From Xiphydria camelus (lineage: Eukaryota; Arthropoda; Insecta; Hymenoptera; Xiphydriidae): 64,000 nt of DNA. The stretch lies in NCBI GenBank assembly GCA_963678675.1, contig OY783193.1, forward strand, positions 379,501 to 443,500, written 5' to 3'. The position numbers were made by a program, and so were the translations under genes. Under the pieces are notes generated by a model. That model did no database searches, was not told where the DNA came from, and was given only the letters and a program-made list of their open reading frames with translations. Positions 36,990 to 48,241 of this stretch are shown here, in pieces (within the stretch, counting starts at the first letter, position 1; every line of letters begins with the position of its first letter).

Positions 36990-37610
36990 TGATTTGAAAA
37001 AATGTACTTTGATCAACCGAAAGATTTTTATCGAAATCTTTAAAGTTCAACGCCTGACCATTATTATCCGATGTATTTTTTTCTCGTTGATTCCAAAAAT
37101 GATTAACTGAAGAAATGTCAAAGGAACACCGAGATATGAACGATTTTTTACGGAATAATAATTTGACGGTACCTATATAAAATTGCCGATATCTTATACT
37201 TCCTTCGAGATATCGATCCAATAACCGTGCTTTTCATAATCAGTGCGAAAAAATACCTACACGAGACAGGGTGGTCGAGCGAACGGTTCCAGAGGTTTCG
37301 ATTTTTGCGAAAGTCGAGATCTCTGGAATTCAATTATTCTCGACCACTACTCTGTGTATGTCTTACGTATTTTTTTTCCACACTGAATCCAAAAATAACA
37401 GATTGATCGGAGAAATCTCAAAGGTATATCGAGGTGTCGATGATTTGTTCTACAAAAAAAAATAATTTTCTCGTACATAGAATTCTCGATATCGCATATT
37501 TCTTCCGAGACAATAACCACAATTTTCGTAATCAGCGCGAAAAAATACATAAAATGGGTGGTCGAACGATCGATTTCCGAGATGTTGATTTTCGCCAAAA
37601 TCTCGAGGAG
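36990..37610. repeat. Two tandem diverged units of about 296 bp
   Basis: Blocks recur at a spacing of about 294-298 bases: GTATTTTTTTCtC...TCCAAAAAT at 37071 and 37369, and TAATCAG.GCGAAAAAATAC at 37238 and 37532. Each unit also contains GGGTGGTCGA.CGA. The divergence is considerable, so the duplication is old. Confidence 0.75.
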
Positions 37611-39341
37611 TCTATATAGCGCGGGGATAAAATCTTTCCCTCGAGGTAAATCCGATCACTATACGCCGCACACACGTGGCGCGGGTCCGAGACTCTCGGC
37701 CAGCCGCGGGCGCAGGCCTCTTCGCGCGGCAGCCGCGCGTGTGTCCCGCATATAGCTGCGAAATTTCCATCTAACGTTTGCGCGAGCCCCCGCGGGAGAG
37801 AGACGCGCCGAGCGCGTAAGGCGATGCCGCCGAGGTGATGCCGCTGCTCAAGCACCGCCATCACAATTACGCAAATTGCGGTTCTGTTCTCGCCTCGCCG
37901 AGGAATCGTCCGGCGCGCATCGCGCGCTGGACCGACTCTCCGCGGATCGCGCGCCTCGTCTCGGCCGCGCGAGAGCAATTTGAATGAATAGCGAGGGGAG
38001 TTTGTTGGCGGAGACGAGCTGCTACCGTTTTAAGGGATTACACGTGCCTGCGAAGCCGTCGCGTCGCGGTGGACGAGGTTGCAGCCGCCGTACCGCGCCG
38101 CGCCGCGCCGCGAGAATCTCTTTTCTCTCGCGAGGACGAGAATAAGCCGCGCGGGCGAAGAAAAAAATTGTACCTATATTTTTTTTAACTTCTCCGGAGA
38201 TTTCGTATAGGACCGCGGTGCTCAGTGAGAGCTTTCTAAAAAATAACGCATTTCCTATATATAATAATTGAATCGGTTATTTGGATTCCTTGTTTTCAAT
38301 AAATATAGATATGGGATTATTTTTGGAGTAAGCGTGAGAAAATACAGTGAGATATTTCAATTTTTGATTAATACCAGGGCAATGTCAATTAGAAGCCATC
38401 GCTTGCGCCTGTATCCAAGCGAGAGAAACCGACGCATTTTTCCTCGTGTATCGATGTACTAATTAGTGCATCAATCACTAGCTCCGGTAGATCCGTATAC
38501 CCGTGCCGGTCGTGCGTCTGGTATAACGAGAAACTGAATTGGTTCGAGCTTGTTTGACTAGGCTGGGTTTTGAAATATTACAAGTTTATTATTATAATTA
38601 AGAACGGGCACACGCCCACTTTTACTTACCCCACTGCCCGGCCGTCGAATTCCGAGTGTGAAACCAGAACGCACGCTTCTGTACTCGGAATTCCGCTCGC
38701 GCCGATAATACGATCGTGCGTATCAGTCGACGAGAATCAACGAGCGAGCGGAAACGTATACCTTTGTCGATCCGCGAGACACTTCCCTGCGCGCGTAGGT
38801 ACTTCCCGTCGTACGCGGGTGTCGCGACGCTCGTTTATACTCGGGTTTATCGATCGATCAGCGTCGATCAGATTGTCGAATTACATCTGAATCGCGCCAA
38901 TGAGATTTTACGGCCACTGTTGAAACATATTTTGAAGAGCCAATATCTTTGATTCCCTCAGGCTGTCCAGATAGACTTGTATGATCGTCACGACGTTCAT
39001 ACAAATTACAACACAATTGATTGTTCTAAAGCTTGCGTTTATTTTGCCGCATGAGTTTCGAAAAATGATCGTTCTTCGTAAAATTGTTTGATTTAGATTA
39101 TAAAGTGATTCAAATGAATCGCCGTATTTGTTGCAGTAACATATTTACCAAAATGTGTGCATATATCGAATAAATGTTTAGCATTTTATTCGTATCAGTT
39201 TGAAATCATTTAACTACACAAATATGCTTGCTCTGTGATGATTCATTGATCGCGCAGACCTGATGCACATCAGATGAACTGATTCTGAGTTGCCTTGAGT
39301 TGCTCTACATTCTACGTACGTTTGTCTATCTGGGTACACTG
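37611..39341. other. Non-coding, no supported gene
   Basis: CpG-rich DNA passing into AT-rich DNA at about 38.2 kb. No exon, RNA gene or element was recognised. Confidence 0.45.
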
Positions 39342-39568
39342 CACAGAAAAAAATAGATCGTAATATTTACAAAATTCGTGATAAATCTCGGGAGAAGACC
39401 AATTTATCTTGACTACAATTTCAGTAAAAATTATAGTAAAACTCGTACAAGTTGCAAGAATTACTGTAATTTTTACTACGATTGCAGTTACTGTAATAGT
39501 GGATACATCAACCTTATCCCGAAATTTACCACAGACTTTGTAAATGCTGCGAACAATTTTTTTCCGTG
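39342..39568. mobile_element. MITE, family H (227 bp)
   Basis: The ends are CACAGAAAAAAATAG and TTTTTTTCCGTG followed by TA. The arms share short palindromic blocks (TACTGTAATTTTTACT inside). There is no coding capacity. Confidence 0.7.
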
Positions 39569-41611
39569 TAGGAAATATTGCAACGCCACGTGCGATCATC
39601 CGCTACAGCAATACGATCAGCTGTGTGTCTCAGAAATATCATATTTTCCCCGTCGCAACTGTAGCGTTGCGCGACAATTACTCCATATATAATATATCTT
39701 CTGAATTACACGGGCAGAAGAGTTACACTCCTCGATATCTGTGTGCGGCTATTTCCGCACACGCGAGCGCAACACCGAGATGAAATCTTCACCGTTAAAG
39801 AGCGAAGCGCACGGAATCGAACCGATCGACCAGAAAGAACTTCGCCTCGACGAGCGCGGCGACGGCGCATCCCCCTGTACTGCTTGCACGCTCGTTCAAC
39901 GTCGCGCGAGGATACTTAAGAGTCCTGTTTATGGGACGAGACGCGCGCGCCACCGCGGGTATATCGGCACGCGGAATATTTCTCTATCACCGCGCGCGGC
40001 AGACTTCTAAACCAGTTATACGTCCCTTCGGCTTGCGCGGCTACCGTTTAATAATATAATAAAAAAGAAACGCACACGCGAAAATCTCTATACCGCCTCC
40101 CGTAATTAGCCGGCGGCAAAATTGCTTCGGCTACTCGGTAATCCGTGGTAATTTGTGTCCGCGCGGTGGAATCTCGTATCGCGCGCGCGCGCGCGCGCGA
40201 GAGAGAGAGAGACGCCTATATACAGTCGCGTCTTACGCGCGACACACACTATCCCCCGGTCAAAGGACACCCACACGCGTGAGCTCGCGATACGCGAAAA
40301 TGTCGTCCAATTAACCGCGAATTGGAGCGTAGAGGTCGCGAGTCGGTATACCGCGACGATCAACGTTACAGCGACCGGTTTTGCGCTGAGCCGCGGTCTT
40401 CGCGCGCGCGCACCGAAGCAAAGCGGGCTTTAACCGCGGCGCGACTGTTCGACCCGAAAGGCGCGCGCGGCGTCTCCTCTTGAACTTTAGATCGCGGCCC
40501 GGGTTCTCGACGATTTTATTATTGGCTTTATGGTCACGATATTTATACGGGTCGTTGTATAACTTCGCCCCGGCATAACTGTCGGCTTTAATGTCGCCAT
40601 TAACGACGCGACCGCGACGTTATCGATAATGAGTCGCTGCGCGCGGTGGGACTTAATTGGAACGCCGTGAAAGCCGGCGAAGCGCGCGCTTTTGGGAAAG
40701 GATTCGCTCTGCACCTGGCGCCGCGCCGTTTCGTTTCACGCGGGGATCCCAGATGGAAAGTTTCTCCGAAATCGGACGATCCTCGCGGGTTCTCTCGGAT
40801 CGCGAAGGTTTACGCGGAAGGGATGCAAGGTGGGAGGTTGCGCGCGAATTCGCGTCGTTTCGTTTGCGCGATATAGCTTCCGACGGTGTCCTGCACCGGC
40901 GACACAAACGGCAACCACCGCGCCAAGGACGACTGCGAGGCGAAGAAGAGGGCAAGGAGCACTCGCTCCCACGCCTATCGAATGTTAATGACCCTAATGG
41001 ATGTAACCAGAGCAGGCTTAGGAGCATTGACATTGAGATAAGCCGATATCTTCGCATCTCCATCGGCCCGCGTGCCGGTTATTATTTATTTATGCATGCA
41101 GTCCCGAGCGTCTTTCTCTCCCCCCCCCCTCTCTCTCTCTCTCTCTCTCGTTCTCTCTTGAAACCTGTTTGACGACACAGGACCTCCGCGTGGCCTCCTC
41201 CCCCTCCCGCGAGGCCGCGCGCCTAGTCTTCTCGCGGTCCATACGAAAAATCTGTCCGAAAAGAAACTCGACGCGGCGCGACCGCGCGCGAGGCGTTGGC
41301 GCGTTCGTGCGCCAGATGGACACGCGCGCGCGCGGCTGCGACGACCGACGTCGCGCCGTCAACCGCGCAGCGTCGCTTCCCGTTGTGGACTCGCGGGATG
41401 TGATGAGAAAAAAGGGGAAGTGAGGATGAGAAGGAGGAGGTGGGGAGTTCTGCTTTTAACCTCAGTCTCCACGTGTCTTCACTCGGATGAACTTTTTCGC
41501 GTCGCTCTCCAGAATTGCGCACGCGCCACCGTTTCCTTCTCTGCTCGTGTTACACGAGTAGTCTGTTCCGTTTGGTCCTGCTTCTCTCCTCGGAGTAGGT
41601 AGATGTACCTA
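39569..41611. other. CpG-rich non-coding tract
   Basis: Contains a (CG)n run passing into (GA)n at 40177-40211 and a (CT)n run near 41129-41149. Several long overlapping arginine-rich frames are shadows of high GC. No exon is supported. Confidence 0.5.
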
Positions 41612-41913
41612 CACCGAGAGAAATAATTGGCTAGTGTCAAAAAAATTCGTTCTCTGACCAAAAGAATGATATAATTCCAGAGAATCGAGCTATGGTTTTT
41701 TTGCGTGCAAGAAAATATTTGACAGGCTCGAATAATTGTTTCTTTTTTTTTTCACGCAGAAGAAATTTCTCGTCACAACGAAGGTTTACTCGAATCAAGA
41801 ATATATATTTCTCAACTAGAGAGAAATCTGTATTCTCTCTTAAGCATTTTTAAGAGGATGTGTTTTTGACTCAAGAAATATTTTTTTGACGTCGGCAATT
41901 ATTTCTCCAGGTG
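41612..41913 (-). mobile_element. MITE, family A copy 1 (302 bp)
   Basis: The ends CACCGAGAGAAATAATTGGC and GCAATTATTTCTCCAGGTG are inverted repeats flanked by TA on both sides. The interior, in reverse orientation, is shared with copies at 51884 and 52550 (cGTGcAAGAAAATATTTGACAGGCTCG block). Confidence 0.88.
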
Positions 41914-42878
41914 TAGTCGCGCGGTACATATGTGAACTTAGCGTTCGACATTAAAAAAAAAGTTTAAAAATTGCATATGGTAGCTTTTTAATATCGTGAA
42001 GAGTAGTTTCAAAGCGGTAGCCAAATTTAGCCTCTCTCTCTCCCCTGCGAGCGGGCAACCCGTCGCGCCGCGGTGCAAACAGCTGATCAAACCGCACGTA
42101 TATAACACAGAGTCCCTCTTTCCATCGGAAAGATCTCCGGCGAAGTCGATGCCGTTGCAAGCGATATTACCCGGGTATTACCCGCAGCAGCCGATAAATC
42201 GTTATCTCGAGGAACGTGTATACCGAACACCGCGCCGCGCGCGGCCAGAACGAATCACGTACGCGCGGTTCTGGCGTAGCTCTTTTCTCTTCCCTCCCGC
42301 TTCGCCTCCTCGCGGCCGCGCGAATCAGTCACAGGCGCGAGAACGTCGTCGTCGCGGGTACGGCGCGCGCGGCCGATCCGATCTGCAACCGCGCGGCGGC
42401 GGCGTCGGTCGGGGAAGGCGAAAACCTGGAAGTCGTTTCTGCCGCCATTCCGCATGGCTGACCATAGCTATGCCAGAACCACTACTTGCCTATTCCACGC
42501 CGTCGGGATGTCGTTTTTTTTTCCCCCGGTATATCATATACATTCAAGCGCGCCTCTCCCTCCGCGCGGCTTTTCTTTTCTCGCTTTCTCTATTTCTCCC
42601 TTCCTTCCTTTCCGTATACCATCGCCTCTCGTCTTCTTCTCCCGTTTCTCCGCGGCGTTTTAACCGGCAATTTGGACGCAACGACCGGCAATTCTACGGA
42701 TACCGCGCGCGGAAGGTGTACAGACGATGTGTATAGCTAACTTTAAAGGTGGAAGTCAATTTCACATCGAATGCTTTTCAGTTCACGTCCTCGCGTTCGA
42801 TGTTGAAATGTATCGCACACGAGGCACGCGATACATTGTTTCCTTCAATCTCGCTCCGTGCACCGCATAAGTACATTA
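41914..42878. other. CpG-rich non-coding tract
   Basis: A 246-codon plus-strand frame (41996-42736) spans this stretch but is low-complexity (R/S/P-rich, then a phenylalanine/leucine/serine run from a pyrimidine tract) and is not accepted as a gene. Confidence 0.45.
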
Positions 42879-43103
42879 CACAGAGAAAACAAATAGTAGA
42901 TCAGATTAAAGCGGCGGTCACGGGCGGGGGAAAGGCGATCTAGTTACTCGAATTAAATAATTTGGTTATGATGAATACAAATTGTTTGACGAAAACAAGA
43001 TGCGGTCTGGTCTGGCAAATTAACAGTTCCAGAGTAACTCAATCTGCGCTCTCCCACCCGTGATCGCTGATTTAGTAAAATTTATCACATTTTTTGTCTC
43101 AGT
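42879..43103. mobile_element. MITE, family B copy 3 (diverged)
   Basis: It starts CACAGAGAAAACAAAT after TA and ends near TTTTTTGTCTCAGT. Shared blocks with family B include AGATcAGATTAAA, CCACCCGT and GATTTAGT.AAATTTA. The right boundary is approximate. Confidence 0.6.
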
Positions 43104-43830
43104 TCAGATTCCCTTTCGAGGAAACCCTCGGTCGGTCGTCGACACTCGATCGCATTCGCTGTATCGTCCGCGATCCGAGATGGATACACGCGCGCGCTCG
43201 ACGTCGCGCGGCGCACGCAATCGCATCTCGGCGCCGTTGTCGTCGCACGTCGGAAGCGTTCGTAGAGTTTCGTTTCGCGGGTGCGCCCGCCCGCCCGCTA
43301 ATACAACCCGACGTCGCCGCGGTGGCGGACCGAGTGAAGTTGGCCGCTATTTATGTGTATCGGTCGGACGGGGGCCGATGATCGCACGCGGCTGCGTTCG
43401 GTTCCAACATTTAAATCGCGCTCCGCCTCGTCAGTAGCCCATGCTCGATTTCCGCGCGCGGTCGAGATTCGCGAACGCGACGGGTGAATCGCGTCGGTCG
43501 CCGCGACGCTTCTGAATAAGCGCTCGTTCCTATTGGAGCGGTGTGTATGTGTGTGTGTGTGTGCGCGCGCGCGCGCGTGTTTTGTCGTCGTCGTCGTATG
43601 TCGTCGCGTCCGAGGAGTAAGCGTGGCGCGGGAGGACGGAGAGGAGGAACGAGGGGAGATTGACTCGCGTCGTCGATGGTCACGTGTTGCAGCGTCCGAA
43701 GCACATCGAGGTTAGGAATTGAAGTGGCTTTTTGGACTGAATTAGGAGGTGGGAGAGGGAGGGGTGTTATCGCGAAGAGGAGGATGATGGTGATGTCGAC
43801 GAAGGGGAAGAAAATATTGATGTCGACACA
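43104..43830. other. CpG-rich non-coding tract
   Basis: Contains a compound (TG)n-(CG)n microsatellite at about 43546-43579. No gene is supported. Confidence 0.5.
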
Positions 43831-44093
43831 CACTGGGAAAGACTGATACCGGTAAATTTTACTGTATTTACAATAAATAAGGTATCCGTGAGGATTTTTG
43901 GATGTTTGTGCGCGCAGTGTGGTATAGTAATTTTTCTTTTAAAAACACTAAGTCGTCATGGTTTATATTACAATTTTTCGGTTTCCGAGGAAAAACTGTT
44001 CTCCGGCACAGTAGGGACACCCGAGAGCTCTCGTGTGTGAAAACCTTTTTTATTCTAAATACAGTAAAATTTGCCGGTAGTAGTTTTTCCGTA
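43831..44093. mobile_element. MITE, family D copy 1
   Basis: The left end CACTGGGAAAGACTGATACC and the right end, whose complement reads ACGGAAAAACTACTACCGG, are inverted repeats of about 45 bases, sharing AAATTTTACTGTATTTA. The copy at 61186-61659 shares most of the interior. Confidence 0.8.
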
Positions 44094-44096
44094 CGT

Positions 44097-44180
44097 ATTA
44101 GGTGTACAATTTTGCTTTCGCCTTTTTTTGCTAAAGCCATCTATGGGAAAACGGCGGAAGTAAAGTTGTACACCTAATAT
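44097..44180. repeat. 84-bp hairpin
   Basis: ATTAGGTGTACAATTTTGCT and its near-exact complement AGTAAAGTTGTACACCTAAT face each other around a loop of about 30 bases. It directly abuts family D copy 1. Confidence 0.75.
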
Positions 44181-44328
44181 TTTCTTATGTATAATTAATA
44201 GATGGTACAGCGACGAATCGCTTTCGTCTCGTGCTCGTTTACTACGAATTTACGTGGGAGTAAATAAGCCAATTCGTTTACGACCGGTACTTTCAGACGT
44301 ACCATAGCTTATTATCTTGATTTCATTC

Positions 44329-44537
44329 CACCGAGAAAAAAAATTGCTTGATCAAAATAAACGTGCTCTTGGATAGTCCTGAGAACGCATTTATTCAATT
44401 CAAATAAATATCGATTTGATTAAAATAATATTTAATTAAATCAGTAATATTTATATTCGTCCAATCGAATAAGCGTGCTCTTAGGACTATTCAAAAATAC
44501 GTTTATTCCGATCAAGTAACATTTTTTTTTTTCAGTG
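44329..44537. mobile_element. MITE, family C copy 1 (209 bp)
   Basis: The left end is CACCGAGAAAAAAAATTGC and the right end TTTTTTTTTTCAGTG. A sub-terminal inverted pair (AAACGTGCTCTTGGATAGTCC and TAAGCGTGCTCTTAGGAC in internal repetition) characterises the family. A second, interrupted copy lies at 56891-57352. Confidence 0.8.
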
Positions 44538-44664
44538 TGCGCAACTTTCATAATATATTGGGTCTTTAATTCGCGTTTATACAGTTACTATATACCAGAT
44601 TTTTCAGTAACAAAATTGTCATTTCCGACATTTCCCGAAATTTCGACATGGAACGTTCGCACAT

Positions 44665-44665
<1 letters not shown>

Positions 44666-44709
<44 letters not shown>
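44666..44709. repeat. (CT)n microsatellite
   Basis: An uninterrupted CT run of about 44 bases. Confidence 0.95.
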
Positions 44710-44712
<3 letters not shown>

Positions 44713-46385
44713 CTTTCGAATGACATGCTACCTACTTATAGGTATACGCGCGCCCATTGCGCGTTCCCCGTTTCGCCTCGCGATCGAACGATCGGCGGAC
44801 GACGGCGCGCGATAGGTACTCTCGCCTTACCACGCGCGCGCGTCCGCCGTGTCGAGGGCCGCTTCGAAAAACCGAGAACCAAAGTGTCGCGTCTCGCGCG
44901 CCGCGAGAATTCGAGAATTCGTCGGTGGTGCAGCGGAGGCGGCGGGTGTTCGGTTGCACCGCGCCGCTCGCGCACGTGGATCCACTCAGATAAATATAGA
45001 ACGCTGTTTGGTGACACTATCGCGTCGAGTTGACACACTGCGCCTGTATATGTTCGTCCACGGCGCCCCGTTGAAATATCGTCGAATCCCATCGCCACAG
45101 TCCCGCGGAACCACCTGAGACCGACGGAATCGATCGTCGCGCGAAAAGTCGAGTTTGATCGAACGGTGAGAGAGAGAGAGAGAGAGAGATAGAGAGAGAG
45201 AACGCGGGTATATTTTTTTTCTCGCGATAAAAAAAATTTGTGAAACGAGGAAAACGTGAAGTTTTCAAGTTTTGCTGACGATGTCGCGGTGCCAAACACA
45301 CGCGGTCAATTTCGGAAAAAATTAGCCTCTCCCCGAGGCGCGCGTATAGCGCGCTTCCCCCTTCGATATCAACGTTCCGTTTCCTCCGTTATCGCGCCCA
45401 TCGCGAAGCTTCGCTCAGAAAGTCGACCGGTTTCCGTCTCCGGGTACACCAGTGTGCGTCGAAACTGTAACAATGCCAAAGCGGATTTCGCAGTGCGCCA
45501 CGTGAGGTCGCGGAGATACAGAGGCCTCGCGCGTCGAGCGGAAGTCGACCTGCTGATAGCGGAACTCGAGGTGAGTCGCGCGTGCGGCCGCGATGGATTG
45601 TGGAAAAGTACCGCTCGAGATGAACGCGAGTGAGATTTCGTGCAATTCGCTTTTAATTCAAAAGTTTCGTAGGTATATCGAAAGTTTTTTCCTTATTTTA
45701 TACACGAGTTTAGATGGAAGATATTTAATGGATGGACGACGCGGACTAGTTTCCGGTATATTGGGAAAACGACGGATTTGTTTTCATAAATAATCGAAGC
45801 AACGGGGACCGATACTCTTGGTGCTCTCCATTCGAACTTGCCGAGAATGAAAACGCAATAATTAACGACATCCAGTCCGCGATACGTCCACCTCGATCAA
45901 CCCGATCGACCGACCGACCGCCTATCGAGGCGAACCGAGCAGATAAGATAGCGGAGCGCCCGCGTTATCGGCTCGCTTACGCCCGCGGTTCACCTGCGTC
46001 CGAGGCGCCCTTATCTCGGTCTTTTATCTCTGACCTCCGCACCGTATGCCGCGCGCACGAAGGTAACACGCGCTCCGTCGATCGCGCGTTGGTAACTCCT
46101 TCTCGCTTTTTCACGCGATCTCTGTTGTCTCTCTTTAATATTATATACTCTACATTGCGAACGTATCCATATATTGAGAATAAAATTTACTTTTTCCAAC
46201 AAAATTGTTTGGTCGAAGGTTAAATTTCGTCAAGCGAACGAAATTTTTTCGTCAAATTCAATAAAATTCGTTTTATCGGTAGGTGCGGTCAGTTAAACTT
46301 CTTCGCTTTATTAAATTAATCCGAGTTGGTTTGTTTCAACGAAAGCTTTTATCGGACACAAACGGTGAAAGTATAGTTTCAACTA
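44710..46385. other. CpG-rich non-coding tract
   Basis: A (GA)n run lies at about 45168-45200. Long frames on both strands (44.7-45.6 kb) are arginine-rich shadows. No exon is supported. Confidence 0.45.
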
Positions 46386-46636
46386 CACTGAGAAAAAAAA
46401 ATTGTTCGATTCGACTAAATTTTGAAGTTAGGGGCGTCCAACTAAATATATAGTTAATTAAACAAATTTTTATAACAGTTGAAGCATCCAAGTATCAAGT
46501 TACCTCAACTAAATGTTAGTTACTTAAACTACATATTTCTTGGATAATTATACCTATATTTAATTGGCCGCCGGAGTGGTTGAGGTGGGCAAAATTTAGT
46601 TATATAAATCAAATGATTTTTTTCTCACAATCAGTG
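46386..46636. mobile_element. MITE, family G (251 bp)
   Basis: The ends are CACTGAGAAAAAAAAATTG and TTTTTTTCTCACAATCAGTG, flanked by TA on both sides. The interior is rich in AACTAAAT/TTAGTTA-type repeats. There is no ORF. Confidence 0.85.
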
Positions 46637-46901
46637 TACTCCGCACCTCCGCGACGTCTACACGATGACGGGAAGCCTCTCAGACAGGGCGTTGTCGATC
46701 GCTTTCCGGGAAGCGCGTCGGTATGTCACACGTATCGTTTCCTACGAATGTGACGCAACCCCGCGCTGCTTCTTCGAAGGCGCGACTGCGTATATCGGAC
46801 TGATCGGAGAAAATCACGAAGAATTGCATGGTGCTGCGATAGGATATCCGGGGGGTCGATGGCCGATATCCATATCCCTCCGAGAACTCTATCATCATAA
46901 T

Positions 46902-47060
46902 TCGCTTGCTGCATGCAATAGTGGCACAAGTCAAAAAAAAAAAAGTTAATTCCGACATTTTGTCAACAATGAACTCTAGTGACCATAAAATCCTAAATGT
47001 TGACAAAATATCAGAATTAATTTTTTTGGACTTGTGTGCCACTATTGCATTCAGCAAGCG
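46902..47060. repeat. Inverted repeat / foldback MITE, about 65-bp arms
   Basis: CGCTTGCTGCATGCAATAGT and its complement near 47040-47060 bound the element. The arms also share GTGGCACAAGTC, the A-run and ATTTTGTCAACA, around a loop of about 25 bases. Confidence 0.88.
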
Positions 47061-48074
47061 ATATGCTATAACTATAGGTACTCGGTCACGCTTGACCCTC
47101 GAAGCTCAGGCTCCATAAAGTCCCAAGTTACCAGCGCGCGACATGGTAAACCGATCCGTCACGACGCACGTTAGCGCGACTCGCGCACTTCCGACGTCGT
47201 TGATGCACGCGCGTCACGGTGCGGGGCTCTGCAACGGCCGCGCGAGTGTGCGTGCCTAGGCTTTGACACGTGCACTCGAGTACCGTTCCCGTGCGCGCGC
47301 CGGCGACGTATGCGTGTATATCTATACAATTTCTTTCACGCGAAACAAAGAAACGAGGAAGAAAACTCCGTTTACTCCCCGCGGTACCGATAGAATAAGA
47401 AGTCCTACGTCGAAAACGCGACGCTCGCCTAATTCAGAGACCGACTCATTCACTTTCAACCGCGGTACCCGGCGCCGCTATATCTTTCGACCGGCGAGCC
47501 TCGAAGACGCGCCGATGTCCGCGTGTAAGTTCAGTGGCGCGCGCGCGTACGTAGCGGCCGCCGCGGCAAACGAGAGGGGCAGGTGGAGGAGAGGTTGAGC
47601 AACCTGTTGCGCGCCGGGATGAGACGCGACGGTGGGACGGGTACGGTCTCCTGTTGGGCTGGGTCGAGAGATGGTCAGGGAGCACGGAGAAACATTCTGC
47701 CTTGGGTAGGTAGTATATACGGCAATCACACAATAGAGCGAGTCTCCCTCTCCCTCCGTGCTCCCTCTTCCTCCTGCTCCTTCCCGCCTTCCGTCGCGCG
47801 CAGCCAACCTCGACTCGGACGTCGCGCCCTCGGGACACGATCCCGATCTGACGCGATTTGCATAATTCCAGCATCTCCGCCCAGCGTTCAGCTGCTCAAT
47901 TATTAGCTGGAATTTAAAACGTGTTTAAGAAAATAGCTCGGCCCGCCGCTTTTTGCTTCTGCCGATTTAAGTTTCTCGCCGCCGCCGCCGCCGTCCGTGC
48001 GTACGTTTCATTATAGTAGCGGCGCGCTTGTGTGTGTGATATATGTAGGTGGGTTATCAGGGTGGCTACCTAGA
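47061..48074. other. CpG-rich non-coding tract
   Basis: No exon is supported. A (CCG)n run lies near 47980-47994. Confidence 0.45.
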
Positions 48075-48102
48075 CCTGGAAAACTGGGAATTGTCAGGGA
48101 AA
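48075..48102. repeat. Dispersed CTGGAAAACTGGGAATTGTCAG-type motif
   Basis: The segment CTGGAAAACTGGGAAT-TGTCAGGGAA recurs almost exactly at 53455-53479. The flanks differ, so it is a short dispersed repeat and not a segmental duplication. Confidence 0.6.
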
Positions 48103-48114
48103 ATGTTTGATTTT

Positions 48115-48241
48115 CACTTTGAATTATAAATAAAGTGAAGTTAATTTCTCGAAATTTTACCGCCGATATATGTTTCACTTCACTTTGAATTATAAATAAA
48201 GTAAAGTTAATTTCTCGAAATTTTTACCGTCGATATGTTTC
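48115..48241. repeat. Tandem duplication, 66-bp unit x2
   Basis: Units at 48115 and 48181 share CACTTTGAATTATAAATAAA, GTTAATTTCTCGAAATTTT and ACCG.CGATAT. The high identity suggests a recent duplication. Confidence 0.9.

Noticed and set aside
41996..42736. A 246-codon plus-strand frame
   Set aside because: Arginine- and serine-rich, then a phenylalanine/leucine run from pyrimidine-rich DNA. No splice signals or family resemblance.
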